Assembly: GCF_030518155.1 (NCBI RefSeq)
Contig: NZ_JAULRU010000783.1
Coordinates: 1-64,000 of the forward strand
Reading direction: 5' to 3'
From: Gilvimarinus gilvus
GTDB taxonomy: Bacteria; Pseudomonadota; Gammaproteobacteria; Pseudomonadales; Cellvibrionaceae
Length of the DNA stretch: 64,000 nt
The notes under the pieces were generated by a model, which had not been told where the DNA came from, did not search any database, and saw only the letters and a program-made list of their open reading frames with translations. The position numbers and the translations under genes were made by a program. Shown here in pieces: positions 37,346 through 46,525 of this stretch. The stretch's first letter is position 1. Each line of letters starts with the position of its first letter.

Positions 37346-37993
37346 ATGTTCAATACTAGAAGCAAAGCTGTTTGGCAGTGCGTGACACTGGCGGTTTTTT
37401 TGCATTTACCTTTAGTGGGCATGGCAATGGCTGTTTATGTTGAAGATAAAAATGGCCAGCCAGTGGCGAACGCTGTTATATCTTTGTCTGCGCAGTCTGT
37501 GCAAGCTGTCAGTGCCAATAGAACCGCTATTATGGATCAGAAAGACCGACAATTTGTTCCGGAAGTTTTGGTCGTCCAGCAAGGTACAGAGGTGACTTTC
37601 CCCAATAGCGATGATATTCGGCATCACGTTTATTCCTTCTCTCCAGCCAAAAAATTTGAGTTGCGTTTGTATCACGGTACAACAGCAAAGCCGGTTACGT
37701 TTGAACAGGCCGGTAAGGTTGTGCTTGGCTGTAACATTCACGATTCAATGTTGGGTTACATTTTTGTCGTGGACTCGCCTTACTACGCATTAAGTTCCGT
37801 TTCGGGTGTGGCTAATATTAGCGCGCCGGACGGGGAATACACATTGTCTGTACAACATTACCGCAGCGGCAAGGTGTATGAGTCATTGGTTCGTATGCCA
37901 GAGCAAAGCAAAGTAGTTGTAACCCTGGATGATCTAGCTCCAGATCCAAAAAACGCTCAACCAACAAGTGAATTGGAAGCATTGTTTCAATAA
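37346..37993 (+). CDS. Exported cupredoxin-like protein
   Basis: The 215-residue precursor has a signal peptide (VAVFLHLPLVGMAMA). Its N-terminal half is a carboxypeptidase-like beta domain (VYVEDKNGQPVANAVISL). A plastocyanin-type fold follows, with ligands in IRHHVYSF and GCNIHDSMLGYIFV (His, Cys, His, Met). It should bind a type 1 copper in the periplasm. Similar proteins are annotated as methylamine-utilisation-like, but no such pathway is present here. Its stop codon overlaps the next start as TAATG, so it is coupled to the c-di-GMP gene. Confidence 0.8.
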   Translation: MFNTRSKAVWQCVTLAVFLHLPLVGMAMAVYVEDKNGQPVANAVISLSAQSVQAVSANRTAIMDQKDRQFVPEVLVVQQGTEVTFPNSDDIRHHVYSFSPAKKFELRLYHGTTAKPVTFEQAGKVVLGCNIHDSMLGYIFVVDSPYYALSSVSGVANISAPDGEYTLSVQHYRSGKVYESLVRMPEQSKVVVTLDDLAPDPKNAQPTSELEALFQ

Positions 37994-40323
37994 TGATTAA
38001 TAGTTATCGGGCCAAACTGCTGTTGGTATTACTCGGATTGGTGGTGCTGCTGCAGGCCAGCTCCTACGTCGCGACGCGTATAGTGATTCGTGACGCTGTA
38101 TTACAAGACGCCTATCGCAAGCTAGAGCAAGGTAGCCAGCTGTTTAGCCAGCTGATGCAAACTCGCGCGCAACAGCTATCGCAATCGGTTAGCGTTTTAA
38201 CGGATGATTTCGGCTTTAAAGAAGCCGTCGCTACCGCCGACCGCGCAACAATACGCTCGGCTCTTATTAATCACTCGGCCCGCGTTCAGGCCGATATCGC
38301 CCTGGTTCTAGACAACGACAAAGGGTTGGTTGCGAGCAGCGTAAAGATCAGTGAAGACCAGCTCGCTGTCCTTGAAAAAATCGATGAGGCGGCCAGTGCA
38401 GGCAGCGTGCGTTATTTCCCCATCATTATTAATAACACTCTCTACCAGTTTGTTCTATCGCCCATTCGGGCACCGCTGCAAATAGGTACAGCGGGGATAG
38501 GTTTCGAAATTGATCAGGCGCTCAGTGCTCATTTGAAAACAATGACTGGGCTGGAAGTTTCATTTATAGCTACGCCTAATAATGAAGTTCAGTATTTGAG
38601 CGGCACATTGCTGACAGACGAAAAGCAACGGTTACTTCAGGCCGAAGAGCGCGAGCACTGGCTGAATACTGACGTATGGCGCTCTGGGGATATGCTGAGC
38701 AGTAGTGTTAGTGTCGCTAAGGTCCCTGACCAAGTGACGGCGGTATTACAAGTGCCATTGGCGACAGCCTTAAAACCATTTGCTGTGCTTGATACTCAGC
38801 TGCTCAGTCTGGCTTTGTCGTTTTTCATCGGAGCTACGCTTATTGCTTTGGTGTTTGCGCGCAGCGTCACTAAGCCGGTTCAGTTGCTGGCAAAAGTAGC
38901 GCGTAAAATTGCTGGCGGCCAGTACGATTCTCCTGTGCAGGTATCAGGACGCGACGAATTTTCTGAACTCGCCAATGCCTTTAATAGTATGCAAACCGCA
39001 ATATCAGAGCGCGAACAGGAAATCCGGTACCAGGCGGAACACGATAGCTTGACGACATTGGCCAATCGCTCGCAAGTGTTCCCATGTTTGAGCAAGGCGC
39101 TGGAGTTGTGTCAAGAAGATCACAAAATGCTGGTGGTCATGATTGTAGATATTTATAAGTTTACCCAAATCAACGATACGCTGAGCCCGGAAATGGGTGA
39201 TGAAGTGCTGCGTGAAGTGGGGGCGAAGCTGCAGGCACTGGTCAGTGTTCAAGGTACGGCAATTCGTCTGGGTAGTGATGAGTTTCTATTGATCAATCCT
39301 GTGGCTAGTATGCAGCACGCCACAGCTTTTGCTGAACAGATTGAGGCACAGTTCGAACATAGCCTGGAGCTTGCTTCCACCGACATCAAGGTGGAGCTCA
39401 ATATTGGATTTACCGTTTACCCGGATCAGGGAGGTAGTCCAGAGCTATTATTGCGCCGGGCTAACCTTGCTTTGAACAAGGCCAGGCAATCGCATCTTTT
39501 TATTGTCCAATACGAAGCCGGCTGGGATGAAGACCACTTGCGTCGTTTACAGCTTTTTGCAGATTTTAAAGAGGCCCTAATCAATGAAGAAATCTGTTTA
39601 CATTATCAGCCCAAAGTAGGTGCTAGTGATGGCTCCAAAATTGGTGCTGAAGCCTTGATTCGGTGGATGCATCCTACGTTTGGCTTTGTTAACCCTGAAG
39701 AGTTCATCGCGGTAATAGAAAGCGCCGGACAGATTAGTTTGTTGACGCGCTGGGTAATACGCGCAGCGTCTATGCAAGCTAAGCAACTATGGTCGCAAGG
39801 GCACCAGCTACGCATGTCGGTTAATCTATCTGCACTTGATTTGTTAGAAGATGACTTGCCAGATTTTATACGCAAAATACTGCAGGAGTTGGAACTACCG
39901 CCTGAAGCCCTGTGTTTAGAGATTACCGAAAGTGCGATTATGCAGGAAACAGAGCGTAGTTTGGCTAACCTAAATCGTTTGCACAACCTTGGCTTGATGT
40001 TGTCAATCGATGATTATGGAACCGGCTATTCCTCGTTATCGCAGATGAAACAGTTGCCCGTAGGTGAGTTAAAAATTGATAAATCGTTTGTTATGGATCT
40101 CGATAGTAATGAAGAAGATCGTCAAATTGTTAAGTCAACTATCGAGCTGGGACACACTCTGGGATTGAAGGTGACAGCAGAGGGGGTAGAGACAGAGCTG
40201 ACGCGCGACTGGTTAATCGCCAATGGTTGCGACACCTTACAGGGCTATTTTTACAGCAAGCCAGTGCCGGCGCGGGATTTTCATCACTGGCTCGAGCAAT
40301 ATTTGCAAAGGTCTGAATCGTGA
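37993..40323 (+). CDS. Membrane c-di-GMP phosphodiesterase (HAMP, degenerate GGDEF, active EAL)
   Basis: The 776-residue protein has two membrane segments (about 8-28, 270-290) flanking a 240-residue periplasmic sensor, a HAMP domain, a degenerate GGDEF domain (LGSDEF near 427, so probably not catalytic) and an EAL domain with GAEALIRW (about 553), NLSALDL, EITESAI, IDDYGTGYSS, KIDKSF and AEGVET. All EAL catalytic residues are present, so it should degrade c-di-GMP. The periplasmic domain could sense the exported cupredoxin or the globin encoded beside it. It overlaps both neighbours. Confidence 0.88.
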   Translation: MINSYRAKLLLVLLGLVVLLQASSYVATRIVIRDAVLQDAYRKLEQGSQLFSQLMQTRAQQLSQSVSVLTDDFGFKEAVATADRATIRSALINHSARVQADIALVLDNDKGLVASSVKISEDQLAVLEKIDEAASAGSVRYFPIIINNTLYQFVLSPIRAPLQIGTAGIGFEIDQALSAHLKTMTGLEVSFIATPNNEVQYLSGTLLTDEKQRLLQAEEREHWLNTDVWRSGDMLSSSVSVAKVPDQVTAVLQVPLATALKPFAVLDTQLLSLALSFFIGATLIALVFARSVTKPVQLLAKVARKIAGGQYDSPVQVSGRDEFSELANAFNSMQTAISEREQEIRYQAEHDSLTTLANRSQVFPCLSKALELCQEDHKMLVVMIVDIYKFTQINDTLSPEMGDEVLREVGAKLQALVSVQGTAIRLGSDEFLLINPVASMQHATAFAEQIEAQFEHSLELASTDIKVELNIGFTVYPDQGGSPELLLRRANLALNKARQSHLFIVQYEAGWDEDHLRRLQLFADFKEALINEEICLHYQPKVGASDGSKIGAEALIRWMHPTFGFVNPEEFIAVIESAGQISLLTRWVIRAASMQAKQLWSQGHQLRMSVNLSALDLLEDDLPDFIRKILQELELPPEALCLEITESAIMQETERSLANLNRLHNLGLMLSIDDYGTGYSSLSQMKQLPVGELKIDKSFVMDLDSNEEDRQIVKSTIELGHTLGLKVTAEGVETELTRDWLIANGCDTLQGYFYSKPVPARDFHHWLEQYLQRSES

Positions 40324-41180
40324 AAAAATACCTGCTTGTTATGATTTGTCTACTCGGGGCTGGCTTCGTCAGTGCGGCGGAGAACCGGAGCAGAATTATC
40401 GCTACTGGCGCAGCCACGACTATTGATGGAAGTGCTGGCGGCGGCATAGTGCCTATGGCCGCCTTATCCGGCTATGGCGCTCGGGAAGAGTCTGGTGGGG
40501 TTGCCTTTGCAAGTTATGTTCATGTGCCGGACTACACGATGTCGGCGGTCGGGGGAAGTTGGAGTTGGCGCAATAGAGTTGAGTTTTCTCTGGCTGATCA
40601 GCGCCTGGAGCACCCTACTTTGTCGGCAGCGCTTGGCGTACCGTTACAGGATATTCGGCAAAGTGTGGCAGGTGTTAAGGTGCGTCTGCTTGGGGATATA
40701 CTTTACAGCAAGTGGCCTCAGCTCAGTGCAGGGGTGATGTATAAGCATAACCATGATTTCACCATACCCGGAGCGGCGGGTGCAAAACGCGATAGCGACA
40801 GCGAGGCTTACTTAGCCGCATCTAAGGTGTTTTTGGGGGGCGCCATGGGCTATAACCTGCTAGTCAATGGTGTGGCCCGCTATACCCGCGCGAATCAAAT
40901 TGGTCTCGTCGGCTTTGGTGGCGACAAAAATGATAGTCGGCGCTGGTATGCAGAGGCTTCAGCAGGTATTTTTTATAACAAACATTTGCTGTTTGGCGCC
41001 GAGTTCAAACAAAAGCCCGATAATCTTTCTTTCGCCGGAGAAGATGATTGGCAAACACTTTTTGCCGCGTGGTTTCCGAATAAAAAATTGGCTTTGGTTG
41101 CCGCTTATGTCGATTTAGGCGAGGTGGCGACTTTGCCGAATCAGGATGGCTGGTATCTGTCCGTGCAGGGGAGTTTTTAA
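40320..41180 (+). CDS. DUF3034-family exported outer-membrane protein
   Basis: This 286-residue precursor starts with GTG inside the previous gene (GTGA overlap). It has a signal peptide (GAGFVSAAE) and an amphipathic beta-rich sequence ending in a terminal Phe (LSVQGSF), consistent with an outer-membrane barrel. It matches the DUF3034 family (GGIVPMAALSGYGAREESGG; VYKHNHDF-like YKHNHDFTIP). The function is unknown. Its stop overlaps the globin start as TAATG. Confidence 0.75.
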   Translation: MKKYLLVMICLLGAGFVSAAENRSRIIATGAATTIDGSAGGGIVPMAALSGYGAREESGGVAFASYVHVPDYTMSAVGGSWSWRNRVEFSLADQRLEHPTLSAALGVPLQDIRQSVAGVKVRLLGDILYSKWPQLSAGVMYKHNHDFTIPGAAGAKRDSDSEAYLAASKVFLGGAMGYNLLVNGVARYTRANQIGLVGFGGDKNDSRRWYAEASAGIFYNKHLLFGAEFKQKPDNLSFAGEDDWQTLFAAWFPNKKLALVAAYVDLGEVATLPNQDGWYLSVQGSF

Positions 41181-41596
41181 TGCGTGTAGTCATTCTAGTG
41201 ATTGTGTTTTTTATAACCGCGTGTACGGCCAAAGCGCCATCGCTCAGCTTGTATGAACGCCTCGGTGGTGAGGAGGGTGTTGATGATATTGTCTATCAAT
41301 TGATAGTTAATATATCTCGCGATGAACGAGTCGTTGATAGGTTCAAAGGTGTGGATATTGAGAAGTTCCGTACAGGCTTGGTCCACTATATTTGCAGCGT
41401 TAGTAATGGCGGTTGTATCTATACGGGTGATTCCATGCAGGTAGTACATGCCGGTCATAATTATACCGATACCGAATTCAATGCCATTGTAGAAAATCTA
41501 ATTCACGCGATGGACCACCAGAGAGTTCCCACAGCGGTTCAAAACAAATTGTTGGCCCAATTGGCAAAAGACTATGGTGACGTTGTTTATCAGTAA
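41180..41596 (+). CDS. Lipoprotein group 1 truncated haemoglobin
   Basis: The 138-residue protein has a lipobox (FFITACTAK) and then a group 1 truncated haemoglobin fold (LYERLGGEEGVDDIVYQLI; CSVSNGGCIYTGDSMQVVHAGHNYTDTEF), with the proximal His in HAGHNYT and tyrosine near the start. Truncated globins bind O2 or NO. A lipid-anchored version implies a periplasmic or outer-membrane location, which is unusual. It is the last gene of the four-gene overlapping operon. Confidence 0.85.
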   Translation: MRVVILVIVFFITACTAKAPSLSLYERLGGEEGVDDIVYQLIVNISRDERVVDRFKGVDIEKFRTGLVHYICSVSNGGCIYTGDSMQVVHAGHNYTDTEFNAIVENLIHAMDHQRVPTAVQNKLLAQLAKDYGDVVYQ

Positions 41597-41708
41597 CGAA
41601 ACGTTACAAAATTTAACCGTCAATCTCGGTCTCTTTACTGCATTCACCCGGCAACTGCATAACAATAGCCATTGATAATTAAAGAATAACAATTAGAAGG
41701 AGACGACC

Positions 41709-44183
41709 ATGAAAACACTGCTAACAGGTGGGTTGATCTGGGCATTATCACTCGTAGCATTAGCCGAAGACCTCGAGCTGAATGAGCAAGGTTATTTTGC
41801 TAAACCTGGTCTCAATGTGACCTCGTTTGCGGATATCTACCCAGATGGTCACCAAACCGGTGTAACAGTCATTCAGCACGGTGTGCGTAGGGCAGCCAAC
41901 GGTGATCTGCGGTTAGAGATCTCACCGGGGCAGTGGTCACCAGTGCCTAAAGGCGTGGGTGATGCCCGGGTGGATGTTAAAAATCAACGCATCAGTCAAA
42001 CTCTAGCTTACCCCGATGAAAGTAAAAATCGTAAAGGTTTCAATCCTATTGAATACCCCGATTTGGAGTTTACCTATCAGGTTCATGTGGAGGCACTGAC
42101 CGGTGACAGCTTTAAAGTTAGTGTGGATCTAGATAAGCCGTTACCGGAGCAATGGATCGGAAAAGTCGGTTTTAATTTTGAGCTTTTTCCAGGCGAGCTG
42201 TTTGGCGCTTCGTATCTTATGGATGAGCAAGCCGGACATTTTACCACCCAGCCCAATGGACCTATTCATAATCATCACGGTGAATGGTTAGGTGAGCCTT
42301 TGGCGCGTGGAAGAAAACTCGTCGTTGCGCCAGAACGTGACATGCAGCGTATGCTTATAGAAGTTCGTAAGGGTGGTGAGCTTGAGTTGTGGGATGGACG
42401 TACCAATCACAACAATGGTTGGTATATCGTGCGTTCGACCGTGCCACAGGGCGCCTCGAAGAATGCGATTGAGTGGGTCGTGACGCCGCATACCGTCGCG
42501 GGCTGGCAGTATCAACCTGTTGTACAAATATCGCAGTTGGGTTACGGCGTTAAACAACAAAAAATAGCGGTGATTGAGCAGGACAGTCGAGATACCAAAG
42601 CCAGTCCTGCGACGCTATTAAGAATGACATCTGCCGGCGCTAAAGAAGTACGACAGGCGACGCCTAAACCTTGGGGCAGCTTTTTGCGGTATCACTATCT
42701 ACAGTTTGATTTTAGTGATGTTACAGAGCCGGGCATGTATCAGGTGGCCTACCGAGGCGTGACATCAAGCCCCTTTAAAATCGGCCCAGATGTGTATTCC
42801 CGCCACGCCTGGCAGCCCACACTTGAATATTACTTGCCTGTGCAAATGTGCCATATGCGAGTGAATGAAAAATATCGTGTGTGGCACGACAAGTGCCATC
42901 ACGATGACGCGTTGATGTCTCCGGTTAATTACAATCACATTGATGGCTATATTTCAGGTGCATCTACGCTGACTGACTACCAGCCGGGTCAGCCGGTTCC
43001 CGGATTAAACAAAGGCGGCTGGCACGACGCTGGCGATTACGATTTACGGGTTGAGTCGCAAATTGGTACCACCTGGCTATTGGCCATGATGGTCGAAGAG
43101 TTTGATCTCGATTACGACACCACCATGATTGATCAGGCAAAGCAGTTGGTAGAGATTCATCAGGCCGATGGCAAAAATGATGCTTTGCAGCAAATCGAGC
43201 ATGGGTTGTTAACCGTACTTGGCGGGTACCGCAATCTGGGAAGACTGTATCGCGGTATTATTGTGCCCACCGTTCGTCAATACGTTATGTTGGGTGATGC
43301 GGGTGCACAAACGGACAATCTTATTTACGATGCGTCTCTAGCCGAAGGCGAGGTAAAGGATGGCCGCTCCGGTGTTGCCGACGATCGCTGGGTTTTTACC
43401 GAGGAGAATCCAAATCGTGAGCTTGACGTCGTAGCGGGTTTAGCTGCGGCCTCAAGGGTAATGCGCAGCTACAATCCTGAGCTTGCGCAGGAGTCCATTG
43501 ATGCGGCCGAAGCTTTATTTGCCAAAGCGTTCGTCTCGGCCGATCGTATAGGTGTGAAAGCCTTTGCCTTAGCAGAGCTTATTCTCACTACCGATAAACA
43601 AAGTTATAAAGACAAGCTTCTGGCTATGCAAGGTGACATTGTCGATAAAATTGATGATACCGCCTGGGCTATTGGTCGAGCCGTGCCCCAACTTAATAAC
43701 GTAGCCTTCAGTAAAGCCATTGAGGCGGCTGTGGTTGAGCAGCAAAAAAATGTACAAGCGCAAGCGGCAGAAACTCCTTATGGCGTTCCGTATAGGCCAC
43801 ATATTTGGGGCGCGGGCTGGGGTATTCAGGAGTTTGGTGTAAAGCAGTATTTTGTCCACAAAGCCTGGCCCGAAATTGCCAGTGCAGATATTTATGCGAA
43901 CGCATTAAATTTCGTATTGGGTGTCCACCCCGGACAAAATACCGAATCCTTTGCCTCCGGAGTAGGCTCCGATTCTGCATTGGTTGCATACGGCGTTAAC
44001 CGCGCTGATTGGTCCTACATTCCGGGCGGTGTGATTTCTGGCACCGCGTTGATTCGTCCAGATTTGCCAGAGCTGAAAGAGTGGCCATTTTTCTGGCAGC
44101 AATCGGAATATGTTATGGGTGGTGGCGCCACAAACTATATGTTCTTAGTGCTTGCGGTAGAGGCGTTAGAAACGGGGGACTAA
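41709..44183 (+). CDS. GH9 glycoside hydrolase with large N-terminal domain
   Basis: The 824-residue precursor has a signal peptide (LSLVALAEDL). Residues 20-280 form a beta-rich domain I cannot name. An Ig-like CelD_N domain follows (about 285-360). The (alpha/alpha)6 GH9 catalytic part starts near 370, with GGWHDAGDYDLR (Asp about 440) and QQSEYVMGGGATNY near 800 supplying the acid Glu. GH9 enzymes cleave beta-1,4-glucans. A GAAGGAG site precedes the ATG. It converges on a GH5 gene, so both may act on cellulose. Confidence 0.85.
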   Translation: MKTLLTGGLIWALSLVALAEDLELNEQGYFAKPGLNVTSFADIYPDGHQTGVTVIQHGVRRAANGDLRLEISPGQWSPVPKGVGDARVDVKNQRISQTLAYPDESKNRKGFNPIEYPDLEFTYQVHVEALTGDSFKVSVDLDKPLPEQWIGKVGFNFELFPGELFGASYLMDEQAGHFTTQPNGPIHNHHGEWLGEPLARGRKLVVAPERDMQRMLIEVRKGGELELWDGRTNHNNGWYIVRSTVPQGASKNAIEWVVTPHTVAGWQYQPVVQISQLGYGVKQQKIAVIEQDSRDTKASPATLLRMTSAGAKEVRQATPKPWGSFLRYHYLQFDFSDVTEPGMYQVAYRGVTSSPFKIGPDVYSRHAWQPTLEYYLPVQMCHMRVNEKYRVWHDKCHHDDALMSPVNYNHIDGYISGASTLTDYQPGQPVPGLNKGGWHDAGDYDLRVESQIGTTWLLAMMVEEFDLDYDTTMIDQAKQLVEIHQADGKNDALQQIEHGLLTVLGGYRNLGRLYRGIIVPTVRQYVMLGDAGAQTDNLIYDASLAEGEVKDGRSGVADDRWVFTEENPNRELDVVAGLAAASRVMRSYNPELAQESIDAAEALFAKAFVSADRIGVKAFALAELILTTDKQSYKDKLLAMQGDIVDKIDDTAWAIGRAVPQLNNVAFSKAIEAAVVEQQKNVQAQAAETPYGVPYRPHIWGAGWGIQEFGVKQYFVHKAWPEIASADIYANALNFVLGVHPGQNTESFASGVGSDSALVAYGVNRADWSYIPGGVISGTALIRPDLPELKEWPFFWQQSEYVMGGGATNYMFLVLAVEALETGD

Positions 44184-44190
44184 TAAAAGG

Positions 44191-44372
44191 CTGACGTCTG
44201 ACGACGGATGTCTGATGACGGGATGACGGGAAACGGAATACGGAATTTAAAAAAGGCTTGATAATTTGATCCCGCCCCTTTTTAAATAATCCGACATCCG
44301 ACATCCGACATCCGACATCCGACATCCGACATCCGACATCCGACATCCGACATCCGACATCCGACATCCGAC
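44191..44372 (+). repeat. Heptamer-periodic inverted-repeat element (copy 2)
   Basis: The degenerate arm at 44191-44247 is built of 7-base units (CTGACGT, CTGACGA, CGGATGT, CTGATGA, CGGGAAA, CGGAATA, CGGAATT; one is 8 bases). A 43-base loop with its own TTTAAAAA/TTTTTAAA stem follows, then 11.7 exact copies of CCGACAT (44291-44372) ending at the GH5 stop codon. The arms can pair. Between convergent genes it could serve as a terminator. Confidence 0.8.
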
Positions 44373-45380
44373 CTAATCTTCATCCCCACTATAATCAATA
44401 TCATGCCAATTTTTGATAATAGATTTTACATACAGGCCCGACTCGGTTAAGTCGTCATCGCTCCAGTTGCCATCGGGTGGAGTGCCCGGTTTTAACATTG
44501 ATGCACCCTCTGCTTTATCATTTAATGCCCAGTTAGCATGGCTGAGTTGGTTTTCGCGCATAAATTGCAGCCATTGCTCGGTGCTATCGCGGTTCACGCC
44601 GCCGTCGCCGTTGGCATTGACGGTGCCCCATTCGGTTACCATCAGTGCCACGCCCTTGTTTAGAGCGTATTGCGCTTTTTCTCGCAGCGACGCTTTATGG
44701 GTGCCGGCGTAGAAGTGTAGCGTATACGCTATATTGTTGTAGCCGGTGATAGGGTTGTCCGCGGCTTTGTCGACGTCTTGCGACCAAGATTGGGTGCCGA
44801 CAATGATTAAGTTGTCTGGGTCAATCGTGCGAATGCTTTTCACCAAGCTTTCACTGTAGGGCTTGATAACATCGTTCCAGTCGGTGTTGGCTAGAGGCTC
44901 GTTGTAGATTTCATAAATTATATTGGGGTGTTCGCCGTAATTTTTGGCGAAGTGCTCGAAGAAGGCAATGGCTTCTGCCCTATGTTTTTCGGCGTGATGT
45001 GCATGCCAGTCAAGAATAATGTACATCCCTTGTTTAATGGCTGCGTCAACAACGGTTTCAGCTTTGCGGTAGTTTTCTTCGCGGTGAGAAATGACACTGC
45101 CGTTACCGTCTACGCCAATCGCGGTGCGAATAATGGGGGCATTCCACTGCTCTTGAATGTAGTTAATGACATCTGGGTTGTAGTACCGGTCTGCGCTCCA
45201 CCCAGTGTTGCTCCAGAATAAACTAGGGCCGGCAAAAGAGACGGGTTGTTGGTGTTTATCGACAATACGATTGCCGCTCACTGCCAGTGCCCCGTGCTCC
45301 TCGATAGCGGTGCCGGCTTGCGTACATGTGGCTGATATCAAGCCCGCTAAAAGTAGCGGTGTAAATAAGGCAAATTTCAT
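44373..45380 (-). CDS. GH5 endoglucanase
   Basis: The 335-residue precursor has a signal peptide (LLAGLISATCTQA) and a single GH5 subfamily 2-like catalytic barrel: GPSLFWSNTGW, IRTAIGV, LDWHAHHA, general acid in YEIYNEPLA (about 163), YTLHFYAGTH and nucleophile in VTEWGTV (about 249). It has no carbohydrate-binding module or linker. The likely substrate is cellulose or beta-1,4-glucan. The TAG stop abuts the CCGACAT array. Confidence 0.92.
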   Translation of the reverse strand: MKFALFTPLLLAGLISATCTQAGTAIEEHGALAVSGNRIVDKHQQPVSFAGPSLFWSNTGWSADRYYNPDVINYIQEQWNAPIIRTAIGVDGNGSVISHREENYRKAETVVDAAIKQGMYIILDWHAHHAEKHRAEAIAFFEHFAKNYGEHPNIIYEIYNEPLANTDWNDVIKPYSESLVKSIRTIDPDNLIIVGTQSWSQDVDKAADNPITGYNNIAYTLHFYAGTHKASLREKAQYALNKGVALMVTEWGTVNANGDGGVNRDSTEQWLQFMRENQLSHANWALNDKAEGASMLKPGTPPDGNWSDDDLTESGLYVKSIIKNWHDIDYSGDED

Positions 45381-45601
45381 CGCATAACTCGCATTATTGT
45401 CGTGATAATTGAAGGTATTCTATTCATATTAGCACCGCGGATGGCACTGTTCGTTGCGGCCAACATTTCTTTACAGCGTGCATATTTGCGGTAAAAACGC
45501 CCCTATGACGTGTACCTAAAAAGTGTGTTGCATCTGTAGCGGCCAGACGCTGTCGCGTTTTGCTTTAATAGGGACTGTCATATTGGTACGGCGGAGAGTT
45601 T

Positions 45602-46390
45602 ATGAAGTTACCCATGTATGTCGTCAACGCTTTTACCGAGGGAGCGTTTAGCGGTAATCCTGCAGCGGTGGTGCTGTGCCAACCTGGCATGCAAGAAGCG
45701 CAGATGCAGGCCATTGCCAGTCAGAATAACCTTGCCGAGACTGCGTTTGTGACTTTGGCTGAGAGCCCCATGCGCTTGCGTTGGTTTACACCGACCGTTG
45801 AGGTGGATTTGTGTGGGCACGCCACCTTAGCGACAGCCGTGGCATTGACCGACGCGGGATTTATGCAAGGCTACCAAGAGTTCATCACAGCTTCAGGTTT
45901 GATCTCGGTATCGCAAGAGCAAGACCTGTGGCAGCTGAATTTCCCGGCCCGACCGGCGACAGCCGTGACAATCAATTGTCAGCGAGTGGCCCGGGCCTTG
46001 GGGTGCGATGAATCTGATATTGTTGCTACAGCCACAGCCAAGTTACTGGTGGTAGAGCTCAGCAGTAGAGCCGCCGTTAGGTCACTTCAACCGGATTTAA
46101 AGCGATTAAGTGAGCTCAATGATATCGGCCTTCTGGTCACAGCAGCAGGCGACCAGGAGGATTTTGTGGCACGCTTTTTCGCTCCCAACATGGGAATTGA
46201 CGAAGACCCAGTGACGGGATCAGCGTATACCACGCTGGCGCCTTACTGGCGCAGCCGGCTAGATAAAACATCTTTCAAGGCTCGGCAGCTCTCGGTACGC
46301 GGGGGCTATATCGAGTGCGTTTGCGAGCGGGAGCGCGTGAAGATAGCGGGTAAGTGCCAGGTGTTCTCTAAGGGCGAGATATACCTGTAG
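45602..46390 (+). CDS. PhzF-family isomerase/epimerase-like protein
   Basis: The 262-residue protein has the two-fold DAP-epimerase-like structure of PhzF: VVNAFTEGAFSGNPAAVVL, the catalytic Glu in NNLAETAFV (about 45), DLCGHATLA, and FAPNMGIDEDPVTGSAYT. The family moves protons on small amino-acid-like substrates. No phenazine genes are nearby, so this is a stand-alone member of unknown substrate. Confidence 0.9.
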   Translation: MKLPMYVVNAFTEGAFSGNPAAVVLCQPGMQEAQMQAIASQNNLAETAFVTLAESPMRLRWFTPTVEVDLCGHATLATAVALTDAGFMQGYQEFITASGLISVSQEQDLWQLNFPARPATAVTINCQRVARALGCDESDIVATATAKLLVVELSSRAAVRSLQPDLKRLSELNDIGLLVTAAGDQEDFVARFFAPNMGIDEDPVTGSAYTTLAPYWRSRLDKTSFKARQLSVRGGYIECVCERERVKIAGKCQVFSKGEIYL

Positions 46391-46525
46391 ACAGCTCGGC
46401 GTAGGTTGCGACTCCGAAAGCTTGCGCGAGTGCCAAATGCCGCATTCTCGACTATTGTTATCAATAGGCTCAGATGGTGATACATTGGGTTTATTATAAT
46501 GGATTGAGTAGCTGGAGATTGACCT

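Noticed and set aside
44113-44367. Frame coding repeated SDVGCRM units
   Set aside because: It is a translation of the CCGACAT heptamer array, which has no stop in that frame. It is a repeat, not a gene.
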